Assembly: GCA_004794785.1 (NCBI GenBank)
Contig: SJOL01004667.1
Coordinates: 221,205-285,204 of the forward strand
Direction of reading: 5' to 3'
DNA length: 64,000 nucleotides
Source of the DNA: Opisthorchis felineus
Taxonomy: Eukaryota; Platyhelminthes; Trematoda; Opisthorchiida; Opisthorchiidae
Shown here piece by piece: positions 12,001-26,900 of the stretch. The position numbers were made by a program, and so were the translations under genes. How positions within the stretch are numbered: position 1 is the first letter of the stretch; each line of letters starts with the position of its first letter. The notes beneath the pieces are model-generated. The model was given only the letters and a program-made list of their open reading frames with translations, searched no databases and had not been told where the DNA came from.

Positions 12001-15000
12001 GGTACAGGTACACACTGCATGACAAAAGTTCACATCCAAACAGGCAAACAACAAAAATGGAAATCGAACGAACCGGAAAGCGATCACACCAGTAGTAGAC
12101 TGGAATTCGACTAAAACTGTCTCCGACAACCAAGTGGTGGAAATTTTTATCGCTCGAAATCTCTGGAAGTGCAAGCGGTTTTTGTATAAAAGACTATTAC
12201 TCGGTCTAGCTGGTGGCCAGCACGAACCCAAAAACAGAACGAAACAAAATCAGATAGTTTCAATTGAACACGGTCCACAGAGTCCGTGATGTTTCGGATT
12301 GCTTTTTACTAGACATGAGGCTGATCAATGAATGTGTGAACCTCATATTTTCGTCATATGGGAACATGTTAACTTTTGCCATATAATGGATTCATCACTG
12401 ATGGCAATCAGCAGCAGTGTGCGTCTGACTCTTCTTCCCACCTCATGCGTTTTGTACAAAGTAGGCCTCATGCCTCACCTGTCAAGACATAGGAAACTGG
12501 ATATGTAGGCTGAGCACGTTTTCATGCGATCGGAAATGATGAGTGGTCGGCAGCACGTCAATAGAGGCCATTGAGTAAGCAGTAAATAAGGCACCCGTGA
12601 AAATGTGTTTGCTTATAAAAGTGCAGTGGGGATCCTGTGAGTGGACCAAGCACGGTCGTTATGGCCCAGTCATTTCATCCTTCCCGCGGAGTATCACAAG
12701 TTCATCATCTTTCGCTCTGCACACAATCGTGTACGCCATCGCGTTTAAGCTGGACAGAATTTTTCGTTTGTTTTCGGCGGTTGTCGTCTACCGTGGAACA
12801 GGACACGACTATCAAAGCTTTAAAATCTTTATTGGACAATGACGATACATGCTGAAAAAAAGCAAGTTTTTCAAGTATACCAAAGTATTTAACAGTGACA
12901 CCTAGAAACGTGTCCACTACTTACGCTAGAATCACAAGCACCAGAAGAGTTAAACTCTAGTTAAAATAGGAAACGAACAAATCACCTGGGATTCGGAGGT
13001 CCCATAAATCACCAGGCTTTATTTCATCGACCAGATCATCTTCGGGCGAATGAGTATGCATCCTAACGTCATCTGGGGTGCGATCCACTGAACCACTTGG
13101 CAACTGTAAATGAAAAATTCAACGAAATAGTATTCAAACTTGCTCCTTCAACTGATATAAGCAGACGGTTACGGTGCAAATATTGCAAACTTACCGAGTA
13201 GTTCTCGCAACAGTCCTGTGCATACAGGTATTCGGCGACCGTGGAGAAACTTGATTGAAAGATTCGACCATTATCTATCCGGTCACTATGAAAAGAAAGA
13301 CATCTAGGTCTGAGTGGATTGAAACGGCATCAGTATACCTGTTGCTGGTGAATACTTCTGTTTACTAGAACACCACCGTTAATAATATTACATTAAGTCT
13401 TCTGGTAAATAGACCAGTCGCCACTCCAGGAGTGGAAAACAACGAGGGGTCTATAACGACCACACAACGCCGTTGTGAACAACGACACTTGTTACTCTAG
13501 CCCACGGAGCTTCAAACCAATCCTACGGAGTACAAGTTAAGTAGGTTTCCAAGATAACAGGAGTCTGAAAACATAAACCAGTGACCTGTTTCCAATTAAA
13601 ATGTGTCAAGTAGTCGTGGAATATTAAAACAAAACAATGCGGTAGCTTCAAGGAGGATTGCTTACAAGACAGAAAAAATATGGTTGCCAAAACGGTCTAA
13701 TAAGGTACAGCTGGATGTAGAAGAGATGGAAATTCTGAGATTCTTGAACGGAACCTAATTACGTATAATGGGAATGAAAAGACAGATTCAGGAGGGAAGG
13801 TTCGAAACTGTGGCCTCTCGTTTGCTTATCTAGGTGGCCTACCATGGAAGTCACTTCATATAACATATTCGCACAGAAACTCACCATTGCTTCACCACAT
13901 CTCTGGCAAACTTCTTGTGTGGCTTCCGAAATTGTTCAGATGTTAACATCCTCCAAATTCCTAAATGGTGTTGGTTTGATGCGAGGTACAGGAGACGGAA
14001 ATTCGGGAATTCAATTACATAAGGTCTAAACAAATCATACCGCTAGGACGTGAATACTATCGACCTTTCCGCGCGTCCAACGAGCGCTGTCGCAGTGATA
14101 ACATGCTCGGCTCATATAACAAAGGGCTAGGGTTCAGATCTCCACAAGCTCAGAGGTATGCTGTGTTGATGGGGTCTAACAAGAGCAGAACTCGAGTCTA
14201 GTTCGGTGTGGACAAGCCAGAATAATTGCGCCGGACAGAGGAACTGCTCACACGAGAGTGATGTCAACACAAATTTGGACATACGCACTTGAATTAAAAT
14301 TGAAGAAAGTGCAATGGCTTTTGAAAACCGCCCAAATTGAGAATCTTACCCCCGAGAGTGCGGGAAACCATCGCTCGCGTCTACCACTGAACAAGATTGA
14401 TTTGGGGAAGAAAGTGACGTTTCCACTGCTTCTGGCGTTGGAGCAGGGGTACCGATACCGACATGAGATAGTGGGTCAGAGGTGTCGTCCGGTTCGCATA
14501 ATTTCTCAGCTGGTCGTTGCTCATCTTCGCCAAAACTAAACTGATCGTCAGGCAGAAAATCCGTCCAAAACTCATCCGCATCGATTTGACCTAACTCGCT
14601 CGAAAAAGTGTCTGGAAAAAAACTCGAACATAACGTTTCACCATTGTGGAGCTGCTGTTCCGATAACCAATTGAACAAATCTGTGCTTTTGCAAGGCTGA
14701 GATAAGTCGGGTGACTGAGATGTGGCTTTGTGCGAATCGCTGTTGTTCAGCAAATCTTGGTTCGCCTGTAGTGAAGTAAAGAATAAGGTGGTAAATGCCT
14801 TACAAAAACGGATATGATGGTTCAACACCGGGACCAAGTTGCTCCCAAATGCTGTCCGGTTCCAAAAAAGAAACGGTGCGGGCAACTTGACAACCTAAGT
14901 ATTCATGCATTGCATATATTTAGCGACGAAGTTAAAGGGCACATGTAGTCAGCCCAGCAAATGTTGAGAAACTGACATCCTAATTGTCGATAATTACCTT

Positions 15001-18000
15001 AGCAAACGTTTACAAGCCCTATATGCTGGACGTAAAGATCACGAACTTGTCTACGACCTGAATAGCAAAGTCAACCAACAAAGGTCAATAAACTAAACAT
15101 AAGTGCTTGAGGTCTGTGAATGAGTTTCGACAAAAAGTTCTTGATACAAGACCCACTTCCCGTAATTCGGTCGTTCACCGGACATAGCAGCTCTCAGTAG
15201 CCGTAACTTCAACATCCTGCGAATCGATTGGACTGAAGCAAACGAGGTAACCCAGAAAACGAACAGTATATATTTAGCAGAGCGGCAGGTACCATCTGTA
15301 TGAATTGGAGGGAACAACCTCGAGATACAATAACCAACAGAGCGAATCAGCCCCTGGATAGTCGCCTGTGCTGCGCATGGCTTAAAAGTTTCAAATCTTG
15401 CTAAACTGGCCGTGAGAAAACGGCCTCGTTCAAGTGTCATCGTGTACGGTCGTATCACGGTCCAAAATAGAAGAAGACGTTGGAAACGAGAAGCACTGGG
15501 TAAAATCCAGACGTTTTCACTACTCTGTGGTTGACAATGTATGCTGTTCCTGGCCAGTTTCCTGGTAAGTTTTTTGTTCCTTAGAATCACGGACGTGGAC
15601 AATGGGCGAACTAACGATACTACAGATCAGCAGTTCAATTCAAGTCCCAATGTGCACGAAGTTTACGGAATTGCTCGAGGAACCGCATTGATCAGTCAAT
15701 TCCAATAGGATCAAAAAGTAACCAGGCTTTTCTATATCGCTAAGTATCATACTGGCCATACAGTACTTTCGTCAGTTCAATATAGGAAGGAAACTACTTT
15801 TGGTAGTTTTTTCTCAGCACAACACTACTCTCACGAGAAACCCTCAATGCAGAAACATGCTGATCACGAAGGCAAGTCATAATCCTTTTCCAGGACACAA
15901 ACATGCCATACGAAAAGTACATTCTGGTTTCAGAAATCACTGATTTAACCCCAACTTGAAATACCGCAAAGACAACGGACGTTGTAATCGGTCTAGATTT
16001 ACGGATCGATTATCACATAGAAACGGCCAATGCCACCAGCACTTCGCTCTTTGGCAACATTGACGAAATCCACTAAAAATTATTGGATCTGTCTTGTACA
16101 ACAATTCTGACCCTGTTCCAGTGCAGCTGAAGGCCACTGTTTTGATGCAATGTTAGGCAGAACTTCTTTCTACACTCCCCTAGTGCTGGTTGTTTCGAAC
16201 TAACCGGATAACATAAAGATCACATTTGAACGCTACTTGGGTCATAGTCGGATATAGGAATACCCAACAATCAGACGGAGACTGCTGAAAACACTCGTAG
16301 CTAACTGGCCGAATGCAGAAGGCACAAAAGAATTCGTATTCACCACTCGTTGAGAGGAGAAACATTTCGGTATCCCGCGTGGATGTGTCACCGTCTGAAG
16401 GTGATTCACAGTTCGAAAAACCAATCTTACTGAGTAATCACGGTCATCGAACAAACCTGTTAGGCCAATACTGCCATCAACACATGATTATCCTGTGCAG
16501 CGACAACAGTCAACCCTATTCAAAGCCTCTTTTTAAGTTCCGACCAGTAGGGAGTCATAGTCACTAGGACATAATCTGAATACCAAAAACACCAGAGTAA
16601 AAGTGGTTGAGTTGCGTCGCACCGGGGTGGCGCTAAGCACTTGTCAATCAAATAAAATTATCAAACACATCATGCTACCAAGATAAACCGAGATTGAGGT
16701 ACTCAGGAAAGTTACCCAGAGCACACTGCTTGATAAGTCTTCGGACCTAGGGTCCCCCGGCAAAACGCCAAACAAAAGCTCCGTCTCACGACTGTCGAAC
16801 TCGCTTGTTACAACTTCATATTCGCTACCTTCAACGGGTGACGCAAATTGGTTGATCGGGGAAGACTCAGTAGCTGCCGAATCCGGTTGGAAATCAGAAT
16901 GTGGGTCTGATTTTGCAACACTCCGACGCTCCGGAAAGTTCAGAATTTTTGCCTTATCCCCTTCATTTGAGAACGAATCGGTGAAGCGATCAGTCCATGA
17001 ATCTGTGATGGGTGGCCGGAGGACATACACAATCTATAAAAGTTGTGGTTTGTGAGTAAAATAGAAAAACACTGAAAGTAACGAACGAAAGAGTATCGGA
17101 TGCAACTAGTCGTTTGGAAAGCAGCGTCTAAGAGGAGGAAAGGAATATGGATGTAATACACCACTCATAAGGTTGCTGAAAAATTTTCGACAGCCCACGA
17201 CCCGTTTCACCCTTCTTGGAACTCATCAGGTAGACACAGTCCCCGAGTTTCCGTCAACCTTATGTTCTAACTGAACCCAAATTGCACGAAATTCAACTTA
17301 TACACTCATCTGCATATCAATTTGGTTTTGACGGGAGACTCACCTGGAACCCACCTGAATCTCCCGTTTATGACGTTCTAAATCAACTGGATGTGGTGCA
17401 CCAGACCGCCTCGTGTTTCAGTCAAATGTATGTATGTATAGAATGTATTGCGATATTTCGAATACCATACCAACTGAAACATGAGACGGTCTGGTGTGAC
17501 AAATTCAGTTGAACAAGAATATCAAAACGAGGGATTCGGCTAGGTTCCAGGCGAGTCTCCCGTTAAAACCAAATTGGCATGAAGATGAGTGTATAGATCG
17601 AGGATCAGAATATGTTTGGTTAGTCCGAATGTAGGATGTATCTAGAATTTCCGTAGCCACCTTCACACTTCTGTGGAGCTTTTGACGGAATGAACAACCT
17701 TAAAAGACGGTGACCAACCGATCACAGAAGTTCGGAGCGCACGTGATCTTCGTAGGAATAATAAAAGGACATTACGTTGAATGATCACATTGGTTCGAAG
17801 GTGTAGTCGTCTGTGTAATGTGCTTATAACTTGTATCGGTTAGCGGGACATGCGAAGTTGACTTAGAGCCGTAAGTAAAGCATCATGTGACTCGATGGCC
17901 GATCAGAATCAACAGAGGTCGCATCCGATCCTTCAAGGCAGACAATTATATGCTCGAGCTACAACGTTAAACTCAGCTGTAGACTATCAAGAAAAGGAAG

Positions 18001-21000
18001 AAAATTAAGTATGGAAACATGGAGTGGAGATGTGTGTGTAAAATTAGCTGTTTTCATCCATCCAACAAACAAACTGTGGTTTATAGGGATTCCAGTAAAA
18101 GCCCCTCAGACAACCGATAAGCTGACGAAACAAAGTGGGCTCGCTAAAAGCGCGCAAACAGTATCCTGCTTCGAGCCGAATTAGCGCACATTCACAGATA
18201 ACGACGAAAGGTATCCTAAGTACCGTCTAGAATGAATAGACGATGACGATGTAATGGAAGACAGATGGTGTGACACTGAAGAGGAGGTACGAAAAGCTTA
18301 AATATAAATATGCAAATGCGGGATTACAGTGCTCTATACATCACAGCAACAAACGACGTCATAGCTCTACCCAGATTAGGACTCCAACCAGTTAAATGAA
18401 ATAAACCATCATAAAGGCACGCATCCCTTTGTTCAAATCACGTCAACCACTGGAAATATAAGTGTGCGTGTCTCAGGATAACTTTGTCAAAAGCAAAAAA
18501 GGAGGAACCGCTTCGAAGAACGCGAGTCTGCTGAAGTTAAAATCAACCATGCCCTGGGATTCTACGCTTTTCGCGTGGTGAAATAGATGCATGCCTGCAC
18601 TGAAGCCTTTCTTGTAGCAAAACAAACAAGAAACATTCCCAGACGTACTCATCTAACAGTGTTTCGGTTAACCTTAAAGGTAAGATCAATGCTGACAAAC
18701 AGGTTAAATGGTGAAACACGACAAAGTTCACAAACAGAATCGGACACTATCGTAATTTCAGACATCACTCTAGGACTGAATGTTCCACAAAAATAGTGGG
18801 CAATAAGGCCTGTTTGATGTTGCCACATCCGGCAAGGTGGTGACTGAAACACATGAACACATAGGGTTACAAATTGACACGAATGACGGTGATGGGAAAA
18901 GTAGTAAAACTATATTAGTGACATATTGGGAAATCATTGCGAACATGAATAACTTGCTATGTGATACGGACACTAGTCACCAAACTAATCGACTAGGTAG
19001 AAGTACCAACTGGAAGAAAGAAGCCTTGGGTCAAACAGTCGGGGGTTAAATCTGCGTGCATGAAAAACTAGAAGCACATAGAATCCCACAGAACTAACCT
19101 GTGAAATCTGATCGTACATACTCAGAAGTAAGATTTTTCTTATCTTTCTCTGTTATACTGCAACCGACGGTAGCATGTCTGACTGGGTTCCCGCAGGCGT
19201 GATTGGAGGAAGGGTCAGAAACGTCTTCATTCATAGTCTGTAACCTGTATTCACTGGTATCGTCCGATGATAACATCGAGGAGGAGGTCTCCAAGAGGGT
19301 GGGATGTATGAAAAGGTAGGTGGTACGGGAACAAGAACGTCCTGCAACCGGAGGTTTGATCTTTTCAGATTGACGCGAAATGGCTGCTGATAAAGTTGCC
19401 AATATACCTCGAATCTGAAAGATATATATGTAAGTTGCACCTAAGCGAAATACATGAATATGAGGCTAAACGACTTTGGCGCTTAAGAAGCTGGATTAAA
19501 AGATAGGTGAGGATAGTTGAGAGAGGGGACATGAATTCAGCAGGATGAGTCAAACAAATGTTGTGAGGTGACATGGTCAATTGTGCTTCTATCCACTAGG
19601 ATATGTGGAAGTTAATGAAGGTTTCCCAGAGTACATGAGAATACTCGATGGTTGATACAAACAAAAAGCTAATGGGGGACACCATTTGTAACATTACCAA
19701 ACAATAGGATACGACTCCATAACACATTATACCGTAATAGAGGATATGCAACGGTATGGTTTGGTGAGTTAGACAGCGGCCAGCTATCCGGATGGACCGC
19801 ACGTCGTCGAAGTCAAACATGAATTATGACTGGATAATGGCTACAAATAGGAAGGTAACAAGAGACAAAACTTACATCAAAATGCAAACGGCGGTTTGAA
19901 TCTGGTCGCGAAACGAGCGTTGGAAAACCAGCAACTAGTAACAAAAATAAAAAAGCAACCACTGTGCTAGGTAAATAACAGTTTTGTGAAGAGCTAGATC
20001 TCATTCAAAACCAAAAACAGGTGTTAAATTTGAGTGTCTTGCAGTAAGACGTGCAGCTGGCAAAGTTTATTTCACTGTCGAGACTTGCAGCACTCTTATG
20101 GTTTTCAGCTTAGGTTGAAAGGTAAATAAACCACCGCTCACTTATGAAAGTCCTTCGGTGCATGGCTGCCGTGTAACTCAAAGGAGGCACGGGGATTGAG
20201 ATGCCATCAGAAGGTTCAAGCCTACACAACAGTAATCGAAATGCCAAGGTTGGGTCCGAACAAGGGAACTGCCTGTCAGTAGTTTCGCGACTTAACCACC
20301 GGGCTATGTCGAGCTGATGTCGAGGAAAAATCGCCCGACCGGTGCTTCTGCCAGGATGGTTGATTGAGAAAAGAGCGCGTTGATCCCAATGGATTGGACC
20401 GAATACAGGAGCTACACGCCGTGTCCTAAGGCAAAGCTGTACCATCTCGCCCCTAGCCGATTCGAGCTTTCATATGATGTGTTTGTTATTTCTAATTGCG
20501 CGCATATTTGTGAAGAAACATACCGAAAAAAGCTAGGTAAGGTCAAAACGCCACGCAAAGCGCTGGATGAGTATCACTCCAAAATCGTCGAATCTCCACT
20601 GTACTCCTACGGATGGTGAAAAATGTATCGTTTGAGCGAAGCTCTTAAGATAGGGATGGTAACAAACGGCTGAAACGAAGATGAATAGAGCTCACAACCA
20701 ACCTACTACTAACGTATCTTTAGAAAATTGAGTTGTAGGTTCATGCCCGATTATTGTATGACTGCGTGATCTAGCGTAGTGGTTGCACCAACGCAACGCA
20801 ACAATTCTAGAGTGGGGTGGTATGGCATAGCAACATGGGTCTAACACAATAATCTGACCATCTAAGTTAACTGCACTGCGCAAGGTTCTTGAAACATTGG
20901 ATTCAGTACATTAACGACACTATTGTGGCACCAGCCGGCAAAGTTGATGGCGATAGAAAAATGGTACGAGAAGTTAGCATTTGGTAAACAGGGAAAATGA

Positions 21001-23926
21001 TAGATGAAAGCCTTTGTAGAACATCGCTGTGGACAGTAAGGCTATGCACATGCACGTTCAAGTAAACTACTGATCACCAAATGGCGGTGTTAGCATAGTC
21101 CAACAATGTAGCTATTCAGAATCCCTATCTATCCGGGCTCAGTTCGTACCAGTGATCATGCCCCACAAAATAAATGGCTGTTTCGCCTTACACTGTGCTC
21201 GTTTGAGGTCATTCCGTAATGTAATCTCAGACAGAAAAAAGCAAATAGGCAATATGACGAAAAACAGCACAGAAAGTTGGGTGCCGAAGACCGACTAAAT
21301 TATATGCTAGACAAGCGTGATTTACCTGAAGGACCGTAATTTGATTTGACGAAGTTGAAACCTGCCTCCAGTGAAGCACAACGCCGGTTGAAATTTCCTT
21401 TGGAAGGTGCAAGCTACCTTCATGTGCATACCTGTGGTTGACCGCTTGTGTGCATCATCAGCGACCTTCAGGAAAGCATAGGCAACATATCCTTCGGCAC
21501 ACTGGAAAATTTATTTCAAGAACCTCTTGGAAAGAACTACTGCCTAAATACAAGGACAATAAAGCAGCGCCTCTGTAAGGATCACCTTCATCGTGTTTCT
21601 GGTCGCAAAACAGAAAAACACTTGATCAGTGTCCTTTCATAGCTCTTTCAGACAATTAACACCATCGTTATTTAATAGTGTTTGAAGCCGTCTCTACTTC
21701 TGTCCATATCGAAACCCACCGTAATTGTTATTCCATACATGATCCGACGTCTCGTCGACAGCAACTTTACGATAAATCGCCTGCCGCCATGGCTTCTTGT
21801 TTGATTTATCCTATCTTTTCCAACACCTTCATATTTGTTTCATCTTCGTTTTTAGACCGGATTGTTGAGCACCACTGGAAAATTGCGTGCTACAAATTCA
21901 CCCTTAGATGTACACAGCCTTCCTTGATTTGACTTACTCGGGTGTGAGTACGTTCTAGAAAATTGTGAAATATTCAGTAAGAGTGACGTCAAACAAAGAT
22001 ACTGAAAATCAAAGGCTAAATGACCCTTTATAGAGATGGAGCCAAACAAAGACCCCTGCACCACTTACACATGGGGAGGAGTTGCTGGACAATGAACGTT
22101 CTAGTCAGGGCAGCGCGGTTCTCTTCATCGAGCATCGGAATGGGTAGACACAGCTTGTCGTTGGCCGTAATTGATGGAACATTCAGGTAATGGAACAGCA
22201 CAATCGATGGGCTCTGACAGAAAAGCGACCAAACATAATACACGAAGCTTTCAAAACCAGAACTCAATACTAAGATGACGTTTAAGTGTGAGATTCTTGT
22301 GGAACCAAGAGAAGGAACTCTATTAACGGTTGTGCGTAAGCGGTCCAAGGTCATCGACCACTCAGAGGCGATCAGAGGAAATGTTGGAACGAATATAGAC
22401 GAGGTGTCCCCAACAAAGGTCCAGCAGCCAGACTGAGTAAGTGAGGTTGCTGGGCAATAAATCAGATACTCAGGAAGAGTGGTTACTGACCTAAAGACCT
22501 CTTTAGGAGACCCTAAAAGGCCTCTTTAAAGGGAGTCTGCTAAACTGACGAGTCCATAACAAAGCACCATAAGCGGCAATAAAAGCTTGGCATATGGCCT
22601 CTCCCCCGCAGAGGCGAAACACTTATTTCCCCTTCAGCATTAGCAGTTCTTCTAAGTTTTCGACGGCCAAGCAACATATATTTGTTCAGTTCAGAAGATA
22701 CGGCTCATTTCTAGCACAGACATAGTTGTTTCAGCCTTCATTGTGTGAGTACACTTCGCAGACATTAGTCCTAACTCCGATATACTGGTTGCACATGACG
22801 CTGGTGTGTTGAACAACTGTCTTTTGGGGAAGTGGTAGATGACTACATAAGTAACTAGGACATCAACCACTAAAAGGCCTACATCCGCTGCTGATGGGCC
22901 ATTCGTAGCTCACAATAAAAGTACATTTGAGATTATGTAAATGGAACACACTACTCATAAGTTTGCTGAGAACTCTTCAACAGCCCACGACAGGTTTCTC
23001 CGTTTTTCGGGCTAATCAGGTAGGTGACGTCCCACATGAATTAAGTCCCAATGAGGACAAAACACCTCGTGTTGTAGGGCCCAACACAACTTTCTTTGAA
23101 GCATGGCAGGTTCTAAATGACGAAATTTGCGCAAGGGCTAACTTTGAATTACACACAAGAAAAGGGGAGCACAAGATCCAAACAAGAGATAAAATTTCTC
23201 TCGAAATCAAAAACCCTTATGACGAGACCACCAGCTTATTAATTCTGTACCATAGAAGTCTATGATTGTCCAAGAATGTAAACATTAAACAGTGGATGAT
23301 CTTGTGACGGACAACTGTGGACGGTAGATTCTAAGCCAGATGAATGCTAGCTAACCCCTGGCAGCCGTCCGCTTATTGTCTTCTGTCTTACCAAATTAAA
23401 AAAAATCCTTCAGCTGTAGCACCCTTTCGGTGCCTAACTGCCATGCCACCCGTAGGAAGCACGAGGGCTGGGTTACTGCCAGGTTGCTCAAGTCTAGACA
23501 GGGGAAGTCGAGAGGCACAGGTCGGGTTCGAACCACGGACCTTCCAATCAATAAATTCGCGCTCTAACCACTGAGCCATCTCACCCTCTTACCAAATTAG
23601 AATGAGTTTGTTTCATCCCCTTCTATCCATCAAGACCTATGATACGGATTGATCACAAAACAATGAAGTGGAAGCACCCGCTTCAAACAATGCTACCATA
23701 ATCCTCACTTCATAATGCGGGTGATGTGTACGGGAGATAGCTAGGAGTATCAGCACAAATTGGATGTCAAGGCAATGACTATGGGTCGGCATTAAATTGG
23801 AGACAGCCACGTTATGATGGGCGTATACATGAACAACTAGCTGATCAGGTGTGTACGGCAACACCGTCGTGCAACAACACCGACATCGCTTTCTCTGACC
23901 AAGGGATGCAACCACGGAATAAGACA

Positions 23927-23970
<44 letters not shown>

Positions 23971-26900
23971 TCGTTCAGCTGTAACATCCATTTGGTGCCT
24001 AGCTGTCATGCCGCCCAGAAGAAACATGAGGGCTGAAATACTACTAGGTTGCCCACGTCTAGACATGAACAGTCAAGATGCAGGGGTTGAGTTAGAACCA
24101 TGGACCTTCCGGTCCGGCTCGCGCCTTAACCACTGAGCTACTTCAAGCTCTATTACGGAATCACTGACATAGTGATACTGCCCTTGATCTGACCGCGACC
24201 AGGCGATGTTCGAACGGTAAGGGAAAACGCCCATAAAGTAAAACCGCTAAATTATTTTATACCGTGTAAGTAAGTATCTTAGAAGCACTTCTAAGGAGAT
24301 CTACTTATCGGACGAAAATGAAAAGATTGAGTAGTACAAAAACGGTAGAGGGCCAGACGATACCAAATCTAGCACAGAATGGTGGGATCACCTGGGTTAA
24401 AACAATAGCCACACAAACCAGAAAACTACCCCGTGGAAAACTCGGTGTGCGAAAACAAGCGACAGTGACACAGGCGCCGACATGAGCCTCATCCGGAGCC
24501 AAAATCCTATCTACGAAAATGTAGCTTTTTGTGCATCATACAACAACTAGATCTAACGGCAAAGCTCATGTGTTGTACACGTATTGTCTTATAAAATCCA
24601 TTTAAAGAACGAATAATATATGAAGTTGAGATGAAAACACTGAAGCTGTACTAAGTTCGGGAAACGAGCTAAAATCTATGACATTTCAGTACAAAGAAAT
24701 ACCAACGATAAATAAATTATATTCCGTGCCCTGTAGTGTTCCTTGTAACAACGTACCCAACTCCCGAAACAGGCCGTGATTTGAATGTAAACAAGTAGCC
24801 GTTAAAATGTGACGCATTTGGTAACTCTATCTCAACACGAATTGTCATGTGATGATTTTGCTTCCACCGCCGTCAAGGCCACTGAATACATAAATTACTG
24901 GTAGACAGGTTTATCACCAAATGTGAACAGAGTGTTAGAGCGTCTGAACTGTGCCAAACTGGAATGAAAATTGAGGTGGAACGTCAAACGTATAATCAGG
25001 AAACCAAATCACAAGGTTGCGTCTGTACTTAGCTAATGCTCTACGTCTACAAAACATAGACAGAAAGAAGCACCCTCAAGTTTTGCGCCAGAAACTAACC
25101 TTGCAGCTGCAATCGATCTGATTCAGTATAGCACGACAAAGAACGTCCAAACATATACCGTACACCAGAAAATTTCCATGCAATCTACCACTGGGTATAA
25201 GGATGAAGACGAAATGAAGGTTTGCGCCACAGTGGTGCAAAAACCTAGGTGCACTGGACTTTTGCCTTGGCACAACCTTCAACAATGCCAAATGATGTGC
25301 ATTCTTCCACCCAAGAACCACATGAATTTGGCGCATACTTTGGCCAATTTCAATCATCTTATTCGAAGACGTTGTACGGCGTACATTGACTTCGTATACA
25401 GGGCGAAACCTCGATTGAACCATTCCCAAATCTTATAACATCCACATGCTATGATTAGCTCGGAAAGAATAACACATAATTCATGAACTTTCCAACTGAA
25501 AATTCGTCACTCGAGCAACCAGTCGGCAAGTGATATGAATACCATGAGTGAAGAATGAGTGGCGCTGTATCTTGTCCAAGTGCGAGTTTATCACACAGCT
25601 GAACGGTATAGTCTTCAACTACTAGCCGGGTGGTCCCGAATACAATCCCCCGTAGAGATTAGTGAGGTGCGCACTGCTGACGTTCCCCAATAAGGATAAA
25701 ACAGCTGTACGGTGCTTCTCAGCCTTCGGCATGGATTGACTTTAACCGCATTTACATATAGTTGAAATATCGGGCCGAACAGATTTACAGTATCACATAG
25801 GTAATATGTGAAGATTGACGTGACAAGTCATTAGCATGTTGGGAGCAGTGAAATCGATAAAGTTCGTATCTTTGAAAATAATAAAATAGACTGCTGCACA
25901 TCGCTGAGCAGAGTAGTAGTCATTGAAGACAACTGTGGAACTTAAAACTTAGGAACGGTGGCATTCGTGTGGGCATACATAACTGTATAGCGAACAAGGC
26001 TCATCGGCTGAGTAGAGTGGCGGAACTCGCCAGAGTTTCTAAATATTCTAGCCCAGTTCCAATCATTACACAGGAGGTCCACTAATACAGTTAGCATATT
26101 AGATAATGCAAATGGCTGTATCGTGCTTTACATCGTATCAGTCTCTGCATCTTACAATCTAACTGCCAAATAGTGAAAGCTAGCCATGTGGTACTGAGAA
26201 AGTGCGGCGTAACCTGGGGTGAAACGATCGACTGAGGCATATGATAAGCCCGATTCAATATACATCGAGTGCCGTAGTCAAAACGGGTCTTCACTGCGAA
26301 GACCCTAATTAAAGTGCATGAGATTTATACCCATCCAAATCTCCGTACAAACACACAGTAAATCCACCCTCATGAGTGGAGTGGAGTGGTCAGCGTAGAA
26401 TAGCGGACATGATTGTTCAGGTATCCTAATGAAATTGATGCATCCAAATTGATTAGATTAAGACACCAGCCTACTTTAAACCAGCATTCCCCAAGACGCA
26501 TCATCGAAAATTCATGTGGTACAAGAGCAGCCGGCAAAAGCAAGCATATAAAGGTGGTGGAAATAGCAGCGGAAGTTGGGACAACAAGTGATGATCAACG
26601 CTAACAGTTGATCCTTCGCTAAGTCTGTTAATTCGATTGTGAAGCACTTGTTTAAAGAAGAAACACCGCCACTGAGCAATCGAACAGTCTTACATGGACG
26701 CACTGACCCAAAACAAAACCAGGAGAAAACAGGGCTACGAATTTATTAGACAGGAACGACAGTTGAATAAATTTGTTGTCAGAACTTCAGGATAAATAGT
26801 TCGTAAGGCAAGACTTCCGTGGTGCAGTTTCAAGTTAAGCTAGTTATCGAAAAATCCGCTCTTCCAGTCCCGGAAAGGTGCTCACGCTTGCGTGAATCAT

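Noticed and set aside
21326..21431. Splice-flanked open segment as a CAMTA exon after CG-1
   Set aside because: Acceptor and donor are acceptable and the first residues loosely resemble the family, but it leaves in phase 2, which does not fit exon 6 or exon 7. Exon 6 joins exon 5 directly with better similarity.
25076..25429. 117-codon minus-strand open frame ending at a strong donor (AAG|gttagt)
   Set aside because: It lies between CAMTA exons 4 and 5, which already join in phase with continuous family similarity. No acceptor or homology supports it. An alternative exon cannot be fully excluded.
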